From an uncultured Lachnospiraceae bacterium (GTDB lineage Bacteria; Bacillota; Clostridia; Lachnospirales; Lachnospiraceae): 46,316 nt of DNA. Within the stretch, counting starts at the first letter, position 1. Every line of letters starts with the position of its first letter. The DNA is taken from contig CAMWUU010000001.1 in NCBI GenBank assembly GCA_947177515.1, positions 1 through 46,316 of the forward strand. Direction: 5' to 3'. The translations under genes were made by a program, and so were the position numbers. Of the stretch, positions 33,099 to 40,866 are shown in pieces. The notes under the pieces were generated by a model. That model did not search any database. It was not told the origin of the DNA and saw only the letters and a list, made by a program, of their open reading frames with translations.

Positions 33099-34070
33099 AT
33101 GGACAACAAAAAATTTTTGGAGCAGATGGAGTGCACGGGCATTGTCCCGGTGATCAAACTCGAGAACACCAATGACGCGGTAAATCTGGCAAAAGCTCTG
33201 TATGACGGCGGAATTCACTGCGCCGAGGTTACATTCCGTGCGGCAGGTGCGGATAAGGTGATCGCGCAGATGGTGGAGGCGTATCCGGATATGCTTGTCG
33301 GTGCTGGCACGGTTCTTACCGTGGAACAGTGTGACCAGGCAATAGCAGCAGGCGCGAAATTCTGTGTTGCGCCGGGGTTAAATCCGGCTGTAGTAAAGCA
33401 CTGTCTGGATAAGGGCGTTCCTTTTACTCCGGGGGTTGCCAATGGCAGCCAGATTGAACAGGCCATGGAACTCGGACTTGATTTTGTAAAATTCTTCCCA
33501 GCGGAACAAGCGGGAGGGCTTGCATATATCAAGGCAATCGCCGCTCCGTATTCTTCCATGAAATTTATGCCAACGGGCGGAATCAATGAGAACAATCTTA
33601 ATAATTATCTTTCCTTTAAAAAGATTGTCTGCTGTGGGGGCAGTTGGATTGTCCCGGATGCTCTTGTAAAGGCAGGAAAATGGGAGGAGATTACGGCTCT
33701 TTGCCGAACAGCAGTGAATAAAATGCTTGGTTTTTCGATTGCGCATATCGGCATAAACTGTGAGAATGAGGACGAAGCGAGGGCAACTACGGAACGCTTT
33801 GCCAAGTTATTTGGCTGGGAACAGAAAATTGGCAACAGCAGTGTGTTTTCGGGAAGTTTTGTCGAGTGCATGAAAACGCCTTATAAAGGGCAGAAAGGTC
33901 ATATCGCGGTGGCAACAAACAGTGTGCGCCGTGCCGTTTACCAGCTTTCGCATATGGGTATTGCGGTTGATATGGAAACAGCGAAATATGATGCGGATGG
34001 CAGGATGACATTCGTATACTTGGCGGAGGAATTTAGCGGGTTCGCTGTTCACTTGGTGGAAAAGAAATGA
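33099..34070 (+). CDS. eda: KDPG/KHG aldolase fused to a VOC-like domain
   Basis: A 323-residue protein. Residues 1-210 are a class I 2-keto-3-deoxy-6-phosphogluconate aldolase, splitting KDPG to pyruvate and glyceraldehyde 3-phosphate: E43 (AEVTFR) and Schiff-base K131 (DFVKFFPAE) are in place, with VGAGTVLT and MPTGGI forming the phosphate and barrel loops. Residues about 213-323 are an added domain starting FSIAHIGINCENEDEA and ending GFAVHLVEKK, which reads as a vicinal-oxygen-chelate (glyoxalase) fold. Ordinary Eda is about 210 residues. ATG 33099 has CAGGAGG eight bases upstream. It overlaps the next gene by 4 bp. It is the last step of the uronate route here. Confidence 0.9.
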   Translation: MDNKKFLEQMECTGIVPVIKLENTNDAVNLAKALYDGGIHCAEVTFRAAGADKVIAQMVEAYPDMLVGAGTVLTVEQCDQAIAAGAKFCVAPGLNPAVVKHCLDKGVPFTPGVANGSQIEQAMELGLDFVKFFPAEQAGGLAYIKAIAAPYSSMKFMPTGGINENNLNNYLSFKKIVCCGGSWIVPDALVKAGKWEEITALCRTAVNKMLGFSIAHIGINCENEDEARATTERFAKLFGWEQKIGNSSVFSGSFVECMKTPYKGQKGHIAVATNSVRRAVYQLSHMGIAVDMETAKYDADGRMTFVYLAEEFSGFAVHLVEKK

Positions 34071-34903
34071 TGCGGCTGTTTATCCGCGCCCATGACCTGG
34101 GCGTAAAAGGCGAAAAAAGGGTAATAGAAAGGCTTTGCGAGCTGGGACTTGACGGCGTGCAGCTTGTTGCTTACAAGGTGCTGCCGGAAGTGGCTTATAA
34201 ACCAGGTGCAATGGACGCACGCCGTGCTAGGGAAATTGCAGAAACATTCGCTATGGCAGGAAAAAGTATACCACTGATTGGGGCATATTTTAATCCTGTT
34301 CACCCGGACGAAGAAAAGGTCAAAAATGGCGCTGCGGTATTCCGGGATTATCTGCGGCTCGCGCATGATTTTGGCTGTGATACGGTTGGTTCGGAAACCG
34401 GTTCCGTAAACGGCGACCCATGGATTTATCATCCGGGGAATGATACCGAGGAGGCCTTTGTTAAGACAGTAAATATATTTGCAGAACTATGCGACTGTGC
34501 GAAGGATTATGGAGCGTATGTTGGTATGGAGGGCGCGGCTGGCCATGTCTGCTATGATGTGAAACGCCTTGCCCGCGCAGTCAGGGAAACCGGCAGGGAC
34601 AATATTAAAATTATATTTGATTTGTTTAATTATCTTAAACCGTCAAATATAGAGAAGCGGTACGAGATTCTTGCGGAGGGACTGCAAACTTTTGGGGATA
34701 GAATCTGCGTTTTCCATATTAAGGACTGTGTGATAGAAAAGGATGGTTCGCTGAAGCAGTGCGGGGTCGGAAAGGGAATTTTTGATTATTCAAAGATTTT
34801 GTCCGAGATAAAAAAAGTTTGCCCAGATGCAAATCTTGTATTTGAGGGGACAGTGGGTGAGGATATTGCAGACGCTATCGCACATATCCGGCAAAGGCTG
34901 TAA
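34067..34903 (+). CDS. Xylose-isomerase-like TIM-barrel sugar isomerase/epimerase
   Basis: A 278-residue protein of the AP-endonuclease-2/sugar isomerase superfamily. Barrel strands and metal-ligand regions are visible: GLDGVQLVAYK, IGAYFNPVHPD, TVGSETGS, YVGMEGAAGH (E in a strand end), IIFDLFNYL (D) and VFHIKDC (H, D), ending with LVFEGT (E). Such proteins isomerise or epimerise sugars or sugar phosphates in a divalent-metal site. The exact reaction is not known. It is translationally coupled to the aldolase gene, which suggests a role in channelling a pectin-derived sugar or uronate intermediate. It starts at ATG 34067, or at the adjacent ATG 34070. Confidence 0.8.
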   Translation: MMRLFIRAHDLGVKGEKRVIERLCELGLDGVQLVAYKVLPEVAYKPGAMDARRAREIAETFAMAGKSIPLIGAYFNPVHPDEEKVKNGAAVFRDYLRLAHDFGCDTVGSETGSVNGDPWIYHPGNDTEEAFVKTVNIFAELCDCAKDYGAYVGMEGAAGHVCYDVKRLARAVRETGRDNIKIIFDLFNYLKPSNIEKRYEILAEGLQTFGDRICVFHIKDCVIEKDGSLKQCGVGKGIFDYSKILSEIKKVCPDANLVFEGTVGEDIADAIAHIRQRL

Positions 34904-34905
34904 AA

Positions 34906-34924
34906 CTGGGTGTGAAACTCCCAG
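34906..34924 (+). terminator. Weak hairpin after the TIM-barrel gene
   Basis: CTGGG pairs with CCCAG around a nine-base loop, followed by ATCTTTTG. The stem is short, so at most it gives partial termination before the second ATPase gene. Confidence 0.3.
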
Positions 34925-35032
34925 ATCTTTTGATAACACCGCAGAAGAAAAAGAATAACAGTATGGTAATAGCGGATGTGGGCAAAAAACAGAAACGCGG
35001 ACAACAAGAAGTAAAACCATAGGAGTAATATT

Positions 35033-36133
35033 ATGTCATATTTAACATTGAGGGGAATTAACAAGATTTATCCGAACGGCTTTCATGCCGTTCATGATTT
35101 CAATCTTGAAATTGAAAAGGGTGAATTTATCGTGTTTGTCGGTTCGTCCGGCTGCGGTAAATCCACAACGCTGCGCATGATTGCGGGGCTGGAGAATATC
35201 AGCAAGGGCGATTTTTTTATTGACGGAGTACGTGCAAACGAGAAAGGTCCCCGGGAGCGTGGTATTGCCATGGTTTTCCAGAGTTATGCGCTCTACCCGC
35301 ACATGTCTGTCTACGATAATCTTGCATTCGGTTTGATGCTTCAGGGTGTTGATGAGGATGTGATTGAAAAGAAAGTGCAAAACACTGCAAAAATATTGGG
35401 GCTTTCGGATTATCTGGAAAGAAAGCCGCGCGCCCTCTCCGGCGGGCAGCGTCAGAGGGTCGCGGTGGGGCGCGCGATTATCCGCAAGGTTAATATTTTT
35501 TTGATGGATGAGCCGCTCTCAAACCTTGACGCAAAGCAGAGGGTGACAATGCGTTCGGAGATTACGCAGATTCATCGGGAAACGGGCGCAACTACGATCT
35601 ATGTGACGCACGACCAGACTGAGGCGATGACAATGGCTGATCGGATTGTTGTTATGAAGGAAGGCTATATCCAGCAGGTCGGAACGCCACATGATTTGTA
35701 TTTTAACCCTGCCAATATGTTTGTCGCGGGCTTTATCGGGGAGCCGCCAATGAATTTTATTAATGGGAAACTGATGGGCGGCAGAATAAGTATTGGCGCT
35801 ACGAACCTTGATTTAAGCGCGGTTGCCGATAAAAACATCCTTGACCGATACGAGGGGGAGGAGATTGCATTCGGATTTCGTCCGGAAGCAATTAAGCTTA
35901 TGGGCAGGGAGGATGTAGATAAGGCTTACCAGCTTTCTTGTGAGGTAGAATTGACAGAACTTTTAGGGGACAATACGAATGTTTATGTGGATATTCAAGG
36001 GGTTAAATCTATTCTCAAAGTAGATCCGCACGACACGCCGTCCATGGATTCCCATCTGGAATTTGCAATTCCATATGGGAGCGTGTATCTGTTTGATGGG
36101 CAGACGGAGAAGCGGATTCGGCTGAGGGAGTAA
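35033..36133 (+). CDS. ABC transporter ATP-binding protein (MsmX/UgpC type), copy 2
   Basis: A 366-residue sugar-importer ATPase: Walker A GSSGCGKST (37-45), the YALYPHM Q-loop region, signature LSGGQRQRVAVGRA, Walker B IFLMDEPLSNLDAK, THDQTEA switch and a full C-terminal TOBE/OB regulatory region. It is clearly homologous to copy 1 at 24790 but more typical of the MsmX/UgpC group. No permease or binding protein adjoins it, so it may be a shared ATPase serving several importers, or a second engine for the pectin importer. AGGAG precedes ATG 35033. Confidence 0.92.
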   Translation: MSYLTLRGINKIYPNGFHAVHDFNLEIEKGEFIVFVGSSGCGKSTTLRMIAGLENISKGDFFIDGVRANEKGPRERGIAMVFQSYALYPHMSVYDNLAFGLMLQGVDEDVIEKKVQNTAKILGLSDYLERKPRALSGGQRQRVAVGRAIIRKVNIFLMDEPLSNLDAKQRVTMRSEITQIHRETGATTIYVTHDQTEAMTMADRIVVMKEGYIQQVGTPHDLYFNPANMFVAGFIGEPPMNFINGKLMGGRISIGATNLDLSAVADKNILDRYEGEEIAFGFRPEAIKLMGREDVDKAYQLSCEVELTELLGDNTNVYVDIQGVKSILKVDPHDTPSMDSHLEFAIPYGSVYLFDGQTEKRIRLRE

Positions 36134-36221
36134 GTCTAAGGGTGAAAGATTGTTTTAGAAACGAAATGTATCAAGACAGGATGGCAGACAGAATTACAAT
36201 AGGTAGGAAAGAGGGAGCAGT

Positions 36222-37661
36222 ATGAAAGAATTGAACAGAACTAATTTTAAAACGGGTGAAAGACCGATCAAAATTCTTCAGTTTGGCGAGGGAAATTTCC
36301 TGCGCGCCTTTGTTGACTGGATTTTGCAGAATTTAAACGATGCAGGGGTTATTGATTCCGACGTGGCGGTGGTGCAGCCGATGCCGGTGGGCAGGGTGAA
36401 AGAACTAGAGGCGCAGGACGGTCTGTACACGGTTTGTCTTGAGGGGATTGATCAGGGGGAGAAAGTACAGAGCCGCCGTATTATCGACGTGCTGCGCGAT
36501 TTTATTAACCCGTTCGAGCAGTATGAAAAATATCTCTCCTACGCAAAAAGCGAAGATTTGGAAATCATTATCTCAAATACGACCGAGGCGGGCATTGCAC
36601 TGGATCCTTCCGACACGGATTTTTCTGTCTGCCCGAAAAGTTTTCCAGGAAAACTTCTGGCGCTGCTAAAGGCGAGGTATAATCATTTTAACGGGGATAT
36701 GAACAGGGGGTTAGCGATTATTCCGTGCGAGCTGATTGACCACAACGGCGACGAACTAAAAAGGGTTCTTTTAGAACTTGCCGAAATCCATCATATGGAA
36801 CAGGGATTTATAAACTGGCTGACTGAGGCAAATCATTTTACCAGTACACTGGTTGACCGCATTGTTCCCGGCTATCCGCGCGATACCGCAAAAGAAATTT
36901 GCGAGGAAACGGGCTTTTTGGACAATAATATTGTTAAGGGCGAGATTTTCCATCTATGGGTATTGCAGAAGGAGGCCTTTGTGCAGGGGAAGCTTCCGGC
37001 GGATAAATCGGGCTTAAACGTTATTTTCGCGGAGGATATTACCCCGTACAAACAGCGCAAAGTTAAGATTCTAAATGGTTCTCATACCTCGATGGTTCCA
37101 GTCGCATACCTGTGCGGGATTGATACGGTGCGCGAGAGTGTGACAGATCCTGATATTGGAAAATTTATACAGGAACTGGTAAATGAGGAAATCAAGCCGA
37201 CGATCGACCTGCCAAAGGATCAGATGGATGCGTTTGCCTCAAGTGTGATCGAGCGCTTTATGAATCCGTTTATCCGTCATGAGTTAATGTCCATTGCCTT
37301 AAATTCCACAACAAAGTTCAAGACGCGCCTGCTTCCGACTTATAACGACTACCGCGAAAAATTCGGCAGATCGCCAAAGCATATTCTGTTTTCGCTCGCG
37401 TCGCTGATTGTATTTTATCGCGGAAAGCGCGACGGGGAGGAGATCGCACTCGCGGATGCCCCAGAATATCTGGAGTTTTGGAAGAAACTATGGGAGTCTG
37501 GGGAGGATTATATGGCGATGGCGCAGTGTGTGCTGGCGAATGAACTGCTTTGGGAGCAGAGCCTTGCGGTGGATGACAATGTAGAACTTGTTGCGGGATA
37601 TATTGAGAATATTGTAAAGAACGGGGAGAGGGCTGCACTGCGGGACTTTCTTGCCTCGTAG
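36222..37661 (+). CDS. uxaB: Tagaturonate reductase (altronate oxidoreductase)
   Basis: A 479-residue member of the mannitol dehydrogenase superfamily. The NAD-binding start is ILQFGEGNFLRAFVDWI, with EIIISNTTEAGI, a catalytic-region segment KVKILNGSHTSMVP (Lys, Asn and His typical of the family) and a helical C-terminal domain. The length and the FGEGNFLRAF start match UxaB. It reduces D-tagaturonate to D-altronate with NADH in the cytoplasm. GAGGGAG precedes ATG 36222. UxaA and UxaC follow on the same strand, each after a small inserted gene. Confidence 0.92.
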   Translation: MKELNRTNFKTGERPIKILQFGEGNFLRAFVDWILQNLNDAGVIDSDVAVVQPMPVGRVKELEAQDGLYTVCLEGIDQGEKVQSRRIIDVLRDFINPFEQYEKYLSYAKSEDLEIIISNTTEAGIALDPSDTDFSVCPKSFPGKLLALLKARYNHFNGDMNRGLAIIPCELIDHNGDELKRVLLELAEIHHMEQGFINWLTEANHFTSTLVDRIVPGYPRDTAKEICEETGFLDNNIVKGEIFHLWVLQKEAFVQGKLPADKSGLNVIFAEDITPYKQRKVKILNGSHTSMVPVAYLCGIDTVRESVTDPDIGKFIQELVNEEIKPTIDLPKDQMDAFASSVIERFMNPFIRHELMSIALNSTTKFKTRLLPTYNDYREKFGRSPKHILFSLASLIVFYRGKRDGEEIALADAPEYLEFWKKLWESGEDYMAMAQCVLANELLWEQSLAVDDNVELVAGYIENIVKNGERAALRDFLAS

Positions 37662-37739
37662 AAAATCGTATTCTGTAAAATTGGAAAGAATTTCCTGATT
37701 GGTGCATAATTAAACCAATTAAGAAATTTAAAAGTTATT

Positions 37740-37988
37740 ATGGAAAATATAGTAAAACAAATAAATAATATTGCTAATATGGATGATTTTTTAAATTTTA
37801 TTGTTCAGTTAGCTATGGATGCAAAAGAACATCCTGAAGAATGGGCAAACACTACGATCACAGATTATCTGGGGCAGATGGCTAGTTGGCTCGATGACTG
37901 TTCGGGGTTTGATGATACGATTGACTGGGAAAAAACAGATTATAAAACATTTGCAAAAATACTGTATATGGGAAAAATTTATGAGTGA
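37740..37988 (+). CDS. Small acidic DUF7660-like protein
   Basis: An 82-residue acidic protein (MENIVKQINNIANMDDFLNF...), more AT-rich than its neighbours. The pattern FLNFIVQLAMDAKEHPEEWANTTITDYLGQMASWLDD resembles the DUF7660 family, small proteins often found with contact-dependent or polymorphic toxin systems as possible immunity factors. No toxin gene is seen here. No clear ribosome-binding site precedes ATG 37740, so expression is doubtful. It sits between uxaB and uxaA without belonging to the pathway. The family call is from memory of the sequence pattern. Confidence 0.55.
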   Translation: MENIVKQINNIANMDDFLNFIVQLAMDAKEHPEEWANTTITDYLGQMASWLDDCSGFDDTIDWEKTDYKTFAKILYMGKIYE

Positions 37989-38088
37989 AATTTACAAGTA
38001 AAATTTACTCATAAATAACCGAATTTTTACCGGCGGAAAAGATATTGGATTTTGATGGATCTTTTGTTTTGGGAGATGGGGGAACTGC

Positions 38089-39567
38089 ATGAAAAAGACA
38101 ATTATTATATCGCCTTTAGACTCTGTTGCCGTTGCGCTCCTCCCCCTAAAAAAGGGGGAGGAAGCGGAGGGTATTGTACTTTTGGAGGATATTGAAAAGG
38201 GGCATAAATTTGCCCTTCGGGATATCAGGGGCGGCGAACAGGTAATAAAATATGGTGAAGTTATTGGCAGGGCAACAACAAATATTGCGGCGGGCTGTCA
38301 TGTTCACAGCCATAACATGGAAACCGGTCTTTTAGGAACACTGGAATATTCCTATCACAAAAAGGAAACGGCACAACAAGGCAGATATCAAAGCCGCACC
38401 GTTTCCGTCTATGAGCGGGAATCCGGTGAGGTAGGCATCCGAAACGAGCTGTGGGTGATCCCGACCGTTGGCTGCGTGAATGCACAGGCGCGCCGGATTG
38501 CCTGCGAATTTTTAAAGAAACATGGGGAACTGCCCGGTATTGATGGCGTTTTTGCTTATACACATCCGTATGGATGTTCTCAGATCGGGGAAGACCATGA
38601 ACGCACTCGCCGGACGCTTCAGAGGATGGCAAAACATCCGAATTGCGGCGGTGTGCTGGTGTTAGGACTTGGCTGTGAGAATAACCGCATGGATATTTTT
38701 CGGGAAACGCTTGGAGATTATGACAAAAGCCGGACGCGTTTTCTTGTGGCACAGGAAGTTGAAAACGAGATTGATACAGGGGTTGCATATTTGGAGGAAC
38801 TATATGCGGCTGCAAAGAATGATATGCGCGTGCAGAAGGATATTTCCTGTCTGAAAATTGGCTTAAAATGCGGCGGTTCGGACGGGCTTTCGGGTATTAC
38901 AGCAAATCCGCTTGTCGGTCGTTTTTCGGACTATATTGCGGGAGTTGGCGGCACAACGGTGCTTACGGAGGTGCCGGAAATGTTTGGCGCGGAACAGCTT
39001 TTGATGGATCGCGCGAAGGATGAAGCTACATTTGATAAGATTGTGCGGCTGGTCAACGGGTTTAAGGAATATTATCAAAAGCATGATCAGCCGGTTTATG
39101 AAAATCCGTCACCAGGAAACAAGGCGGGCGGGATTACAACCTTGGAAGACAAGTCCTTAGGCTGTACGCAGAAATCTGGCACGGGCGAAGTCTGCGATGT
39201 GCTCTTTGACGGCGATGCGCTTATAGCACGCGGGTTGAATCTGTTAAACGGACCTGGCAATGATATGGTTGCTGTTACTAATCTTGCAAGCGCAGGATGC
39301 CATATTGTCTTGTTTACGACGGGACGCGGCACGCCGTTCGGGGGTTTTGTCCCAACGATCAAGATTTCCACCAATTCCGAACTTGCAGGGCGCAAAGCAA
39401 ATTGGATTGATTTTGATGCGGGCGGGATTGCAGAGGGCGGCAGTTTTGAGGAGAAGCTTGACGAACTGATCGAACTGGTAGTGGCGACTGCGAACGGGCA
39501 GCAGACCGCAAACGAACGTACCGGCGCGAGGGATATTGCGATCTTTAAGACGGGAGTTACCCTGTAG
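38089..39567 (+). CDS. uxaA: Altronate dehydratase
   Basis: A 492-residue enzyme dehydrating D-altronate to 2-keto-3-deoxygluconate. The N-terminal SAF domain (about 1-90) includes GCHVHSHNMETGLLG. The large UxaA domain shows THPYGCSQIGEDH, VLVLGLGCENN, KIGLKCGGSDGLSGITANP and ends with the TTGRGTPFGGFVPTIKISTN segment. Several Cys (GC, CG) are likely metal or Fe-S ligands as in the family. It is cytoplasmic. GGGGGA precedes ATG 38089. Its place between uxaB and uxaC fits the isomerase pathway for galacturonate. Confidence 0.94.
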   Translation: MKKTIIISPLDSVAVALLPLKKGEEAEGIVLLEDIEKGHKFALRDIRGGEQVIKYGEVIGRATTNIAAGCHVHSHNMETGLLGTLEYSYHKKETAQQGRYQSRTVSVYERESGEVGIRNELWVIPTVGCVNAQARRIACEFLKKHGELPGIDGVFAYTHPYGCSQIGEDHERTRRTLQRMAKHPNCGGVLVLGLGCENNRMDIFRETLGDYDKSRTRFLVAQEVENEIDTGVAYLEELYAAAKNDMRVQKDISCLKIGLKCGGSDGLSGITANPLVGRFSDYIAGVGGTTVLTEVPEMFGAEQLLMDRAKDEATFDKIVRLVNGFKEYYQKHDQPVYENPSPGNKAGGITTLEDKSLGCTQKSGTGEVCDVLFDGDALIARGLNLLNGPGNDMVAVTNLASAGCHIVLFTTGRGTPFGGFVPTIKISTNSELAGRKANWIDFDAGGIAEGGSFEEKLDELIELVVATANGQQTANERTGARDIAIFKTGVTL

Positions 39568-39624
39568 TTAGCTTAAAAGTGTTGGTTTGTGCTTTGTATG
39601 GCGGGAAATTTAACCTATTCTAGT

Positions 39625-39643
39625 AAGAAGTCCCCCACTTCTT
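39625..39643 (+). other. Perfect hairpin with C-rich loop, possible IS200/IS605 end
   Basis: AAGAAGT pairs with ACTTCTT around a CCCCC loop. Hairpins with this look occur at the ends of IS200/IS605 elements and their TnpB-associated RNAs. A TnpB remnant lies 660 bp downstream, on the far side of the SUKH gene, so this may be the end of a lost element. Confidence 0.35.
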
Positions 39644-39697
39644 TAGGCGTAGCAGGATGTCGCAATCGGATAACAGCATAAAACAAGGAGGCGGTAC

Positions 39698-40285
39698 ATG
39701 GACGCGCAAGAAATAAGGTCAGTGATAAAAAAATTTTTTGAAACATTGTACGAAAAGATGAAAGATGTGGATGAAGTCTTAGTGAAGATACCAGTTGTCG
39801 AGGGCAACGAACCAATGTGGGAGGAAGGATGTGTGCCGGATGAGGAGGAGTGGGTGACCTGGAGGCTGCTTAAGGCGCAGGTGGACGATAAGGAAATTGC
39901 CGCCCTGGAGGAAGAAATCGGTGTAAAACTCCCCCAGGTTTTAAAAATATTTCTCACTACCTATTATCATTATTTTGATGGGGTTGGCAGGAACCCGGTG
40001 GAAAACAAGTTTGAGGGGATTTTGGGTGCTTGGAATCCCATGCTGGTGAGAAATGGATACCTGCCGTTTGCATGGGATGCGAAGGGATATTTTATCCGCT
40101 GTATGGATCTGGCCAATATGCCGGAAGAAGAAAAATGTCCGATTGTGCAGATTGACCACGAGGTCATGTTTGATTTTGACGAGGATCACACGGGCAGGGA
40201 AGAATTGGAAGAGGTAATGGAGCCAGTTGCGGAAAATTTCTTTGCTTTCCTTAACGCGGTGTTAAATGGGGAGGAGGAAGTTTAA
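39698..40285 (+). CDS. SUKH/SMI1-KNR4 family protein
   Basis: A 195-residue acidic protein. The central segment WRLLKAQVDDKEIAALEEEIGVKLPQVLKIFLTTYYHYFDG matches the start of the SMI1/KNR4 (SUKH) fold, in which an amphipathic helix is followed by the LP-x-x-L-KxFL motif. An N-terminal helical extension (1-50) and an acidic C-terminus complete it. SUKH proteins are commonly immunity proteins for polymorphic toxins, though some are regulatory. AAGGAGG precedes ATG 39698. It is flanked by transposon remnants and sits between uxaA and uxaC, which suggests later insertion. No cognate toxin is in the window. Confidence 0.7.
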   Translation: MDAQEIRSVIKKFFETLYEKMKDVDEVLVKIPVVEGNEPMWEEGCVPDEEEWVTWRLLKAQVDDKEIAALEEEIGVKLPQVLKIFLTTYYHYFDGVGRNPVENKFEGILGAWNPMLVRNGYLPFAWDAKGYFIRCMDLANMPEEEKCPIVQIDHEVMFDFDEDHTGREELEEVMEPVAENFFAFLNAVLNGEEEV

Positions 40286-40303
40286 ATTGCCGGTCAGGGA
40301 TAG

Positions 40304-40528
40304 GATAGTATTGGGATTGATTTAGGCTTAAAAACTTTGTGCTTATTTCCAAAGGCAAAACCTATAAGAACATCTGGAAAAACTTAATAAGAATATCAAT
40401 AAGCCGGCAGGAATTAAGAGATTGGAAAAACAATTACGCAGGGTACAGGGACGTTTGGTTCGTGCAGTGCGCAGGGTGTCTTATGAAAAGCAGGAAAAAT
40501 TATTTAAGATTTCGCAGGAATCAATTTA
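40304..40528 (+). pseudogene. Frameshifted TnpB (IS200/IS605) fragment
   Basis: Three frames together spell part of a TnpB-like nuclease: SIGIDLGLKTLCL (first RuvC aspartate motif) in the frame starting at 40304, then SKGKTYKNI in the next frame, then NKPAGIKRLEKQLRRVQGRLVRAV in the third, ending at TAA 40527-40529. At least two frameshifts and loss of the start and the C-terminal half show it is dead. No intact TnpA is nearby. It marks an old insertion in the uronate operon. Confidence 0.72.
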
Positions 40529-40866
40529 AATGGAAATTGATTGGCTGGCATTCAGATTCCATTTGCAGCAAATGTGGGGAGAAAGCCATCTATCAGATTG
40601 ACAAGTATGATGCATGGTGTTGTGCCTCATGCAATGAATGGCTTGACGAGGTATGTGGTGACCCAGACTGCCCATACTGTGGTCAAAGACCAAAAACACC
40701 ATATGAAGCTTATTTTATGGCCGATATGGAGGCAGGCAGCGCAGGCCAGAACAAGCGCTGGAGGTGCGATAATTATCAGCACAAAACAAATGGTATGATA
40801 AGATATAAAAAGCGCAGGGAAGCGATTGATGCAAAGGGGGATTGTTATGAAAAATTTCATGGATAA
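40528..40866 (+). pseudogene. Truncated small zinc-ribbon protein
   Basis: An open frame of about 112 residues with KLIGWHSDSICSKCGEKA, then DAWCCASCNEWLDE, then CGDPDCPYCGQRP: four Cys pairs suggesting two zinc knuckles. The end has a basic NYQHKTNGMIRYKKRREA. The pattern looks like a conserved small Firmicutes protein, but no ATG precedes the conserved part, and the frame runs back into the TnpB remnant, so the N-terminus seems lost. It overlaps the uxaC start by 20 bp. Function unknown; it might still be expressed from TTG 40534. Confidence 0.45.

Noticed and set aside
37698..37719. Terminator after uxaB
   Set aside because: ATTGGT/ACCAAT is a short AT-rich stem without a T run.
40339..40866. 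A single 175-residue gene covering this whole stretch
   Set aside because: The first 62 codons mix with the TnpB remnant's frames, so only the zinc-ribbon part from about 40528 looks real.
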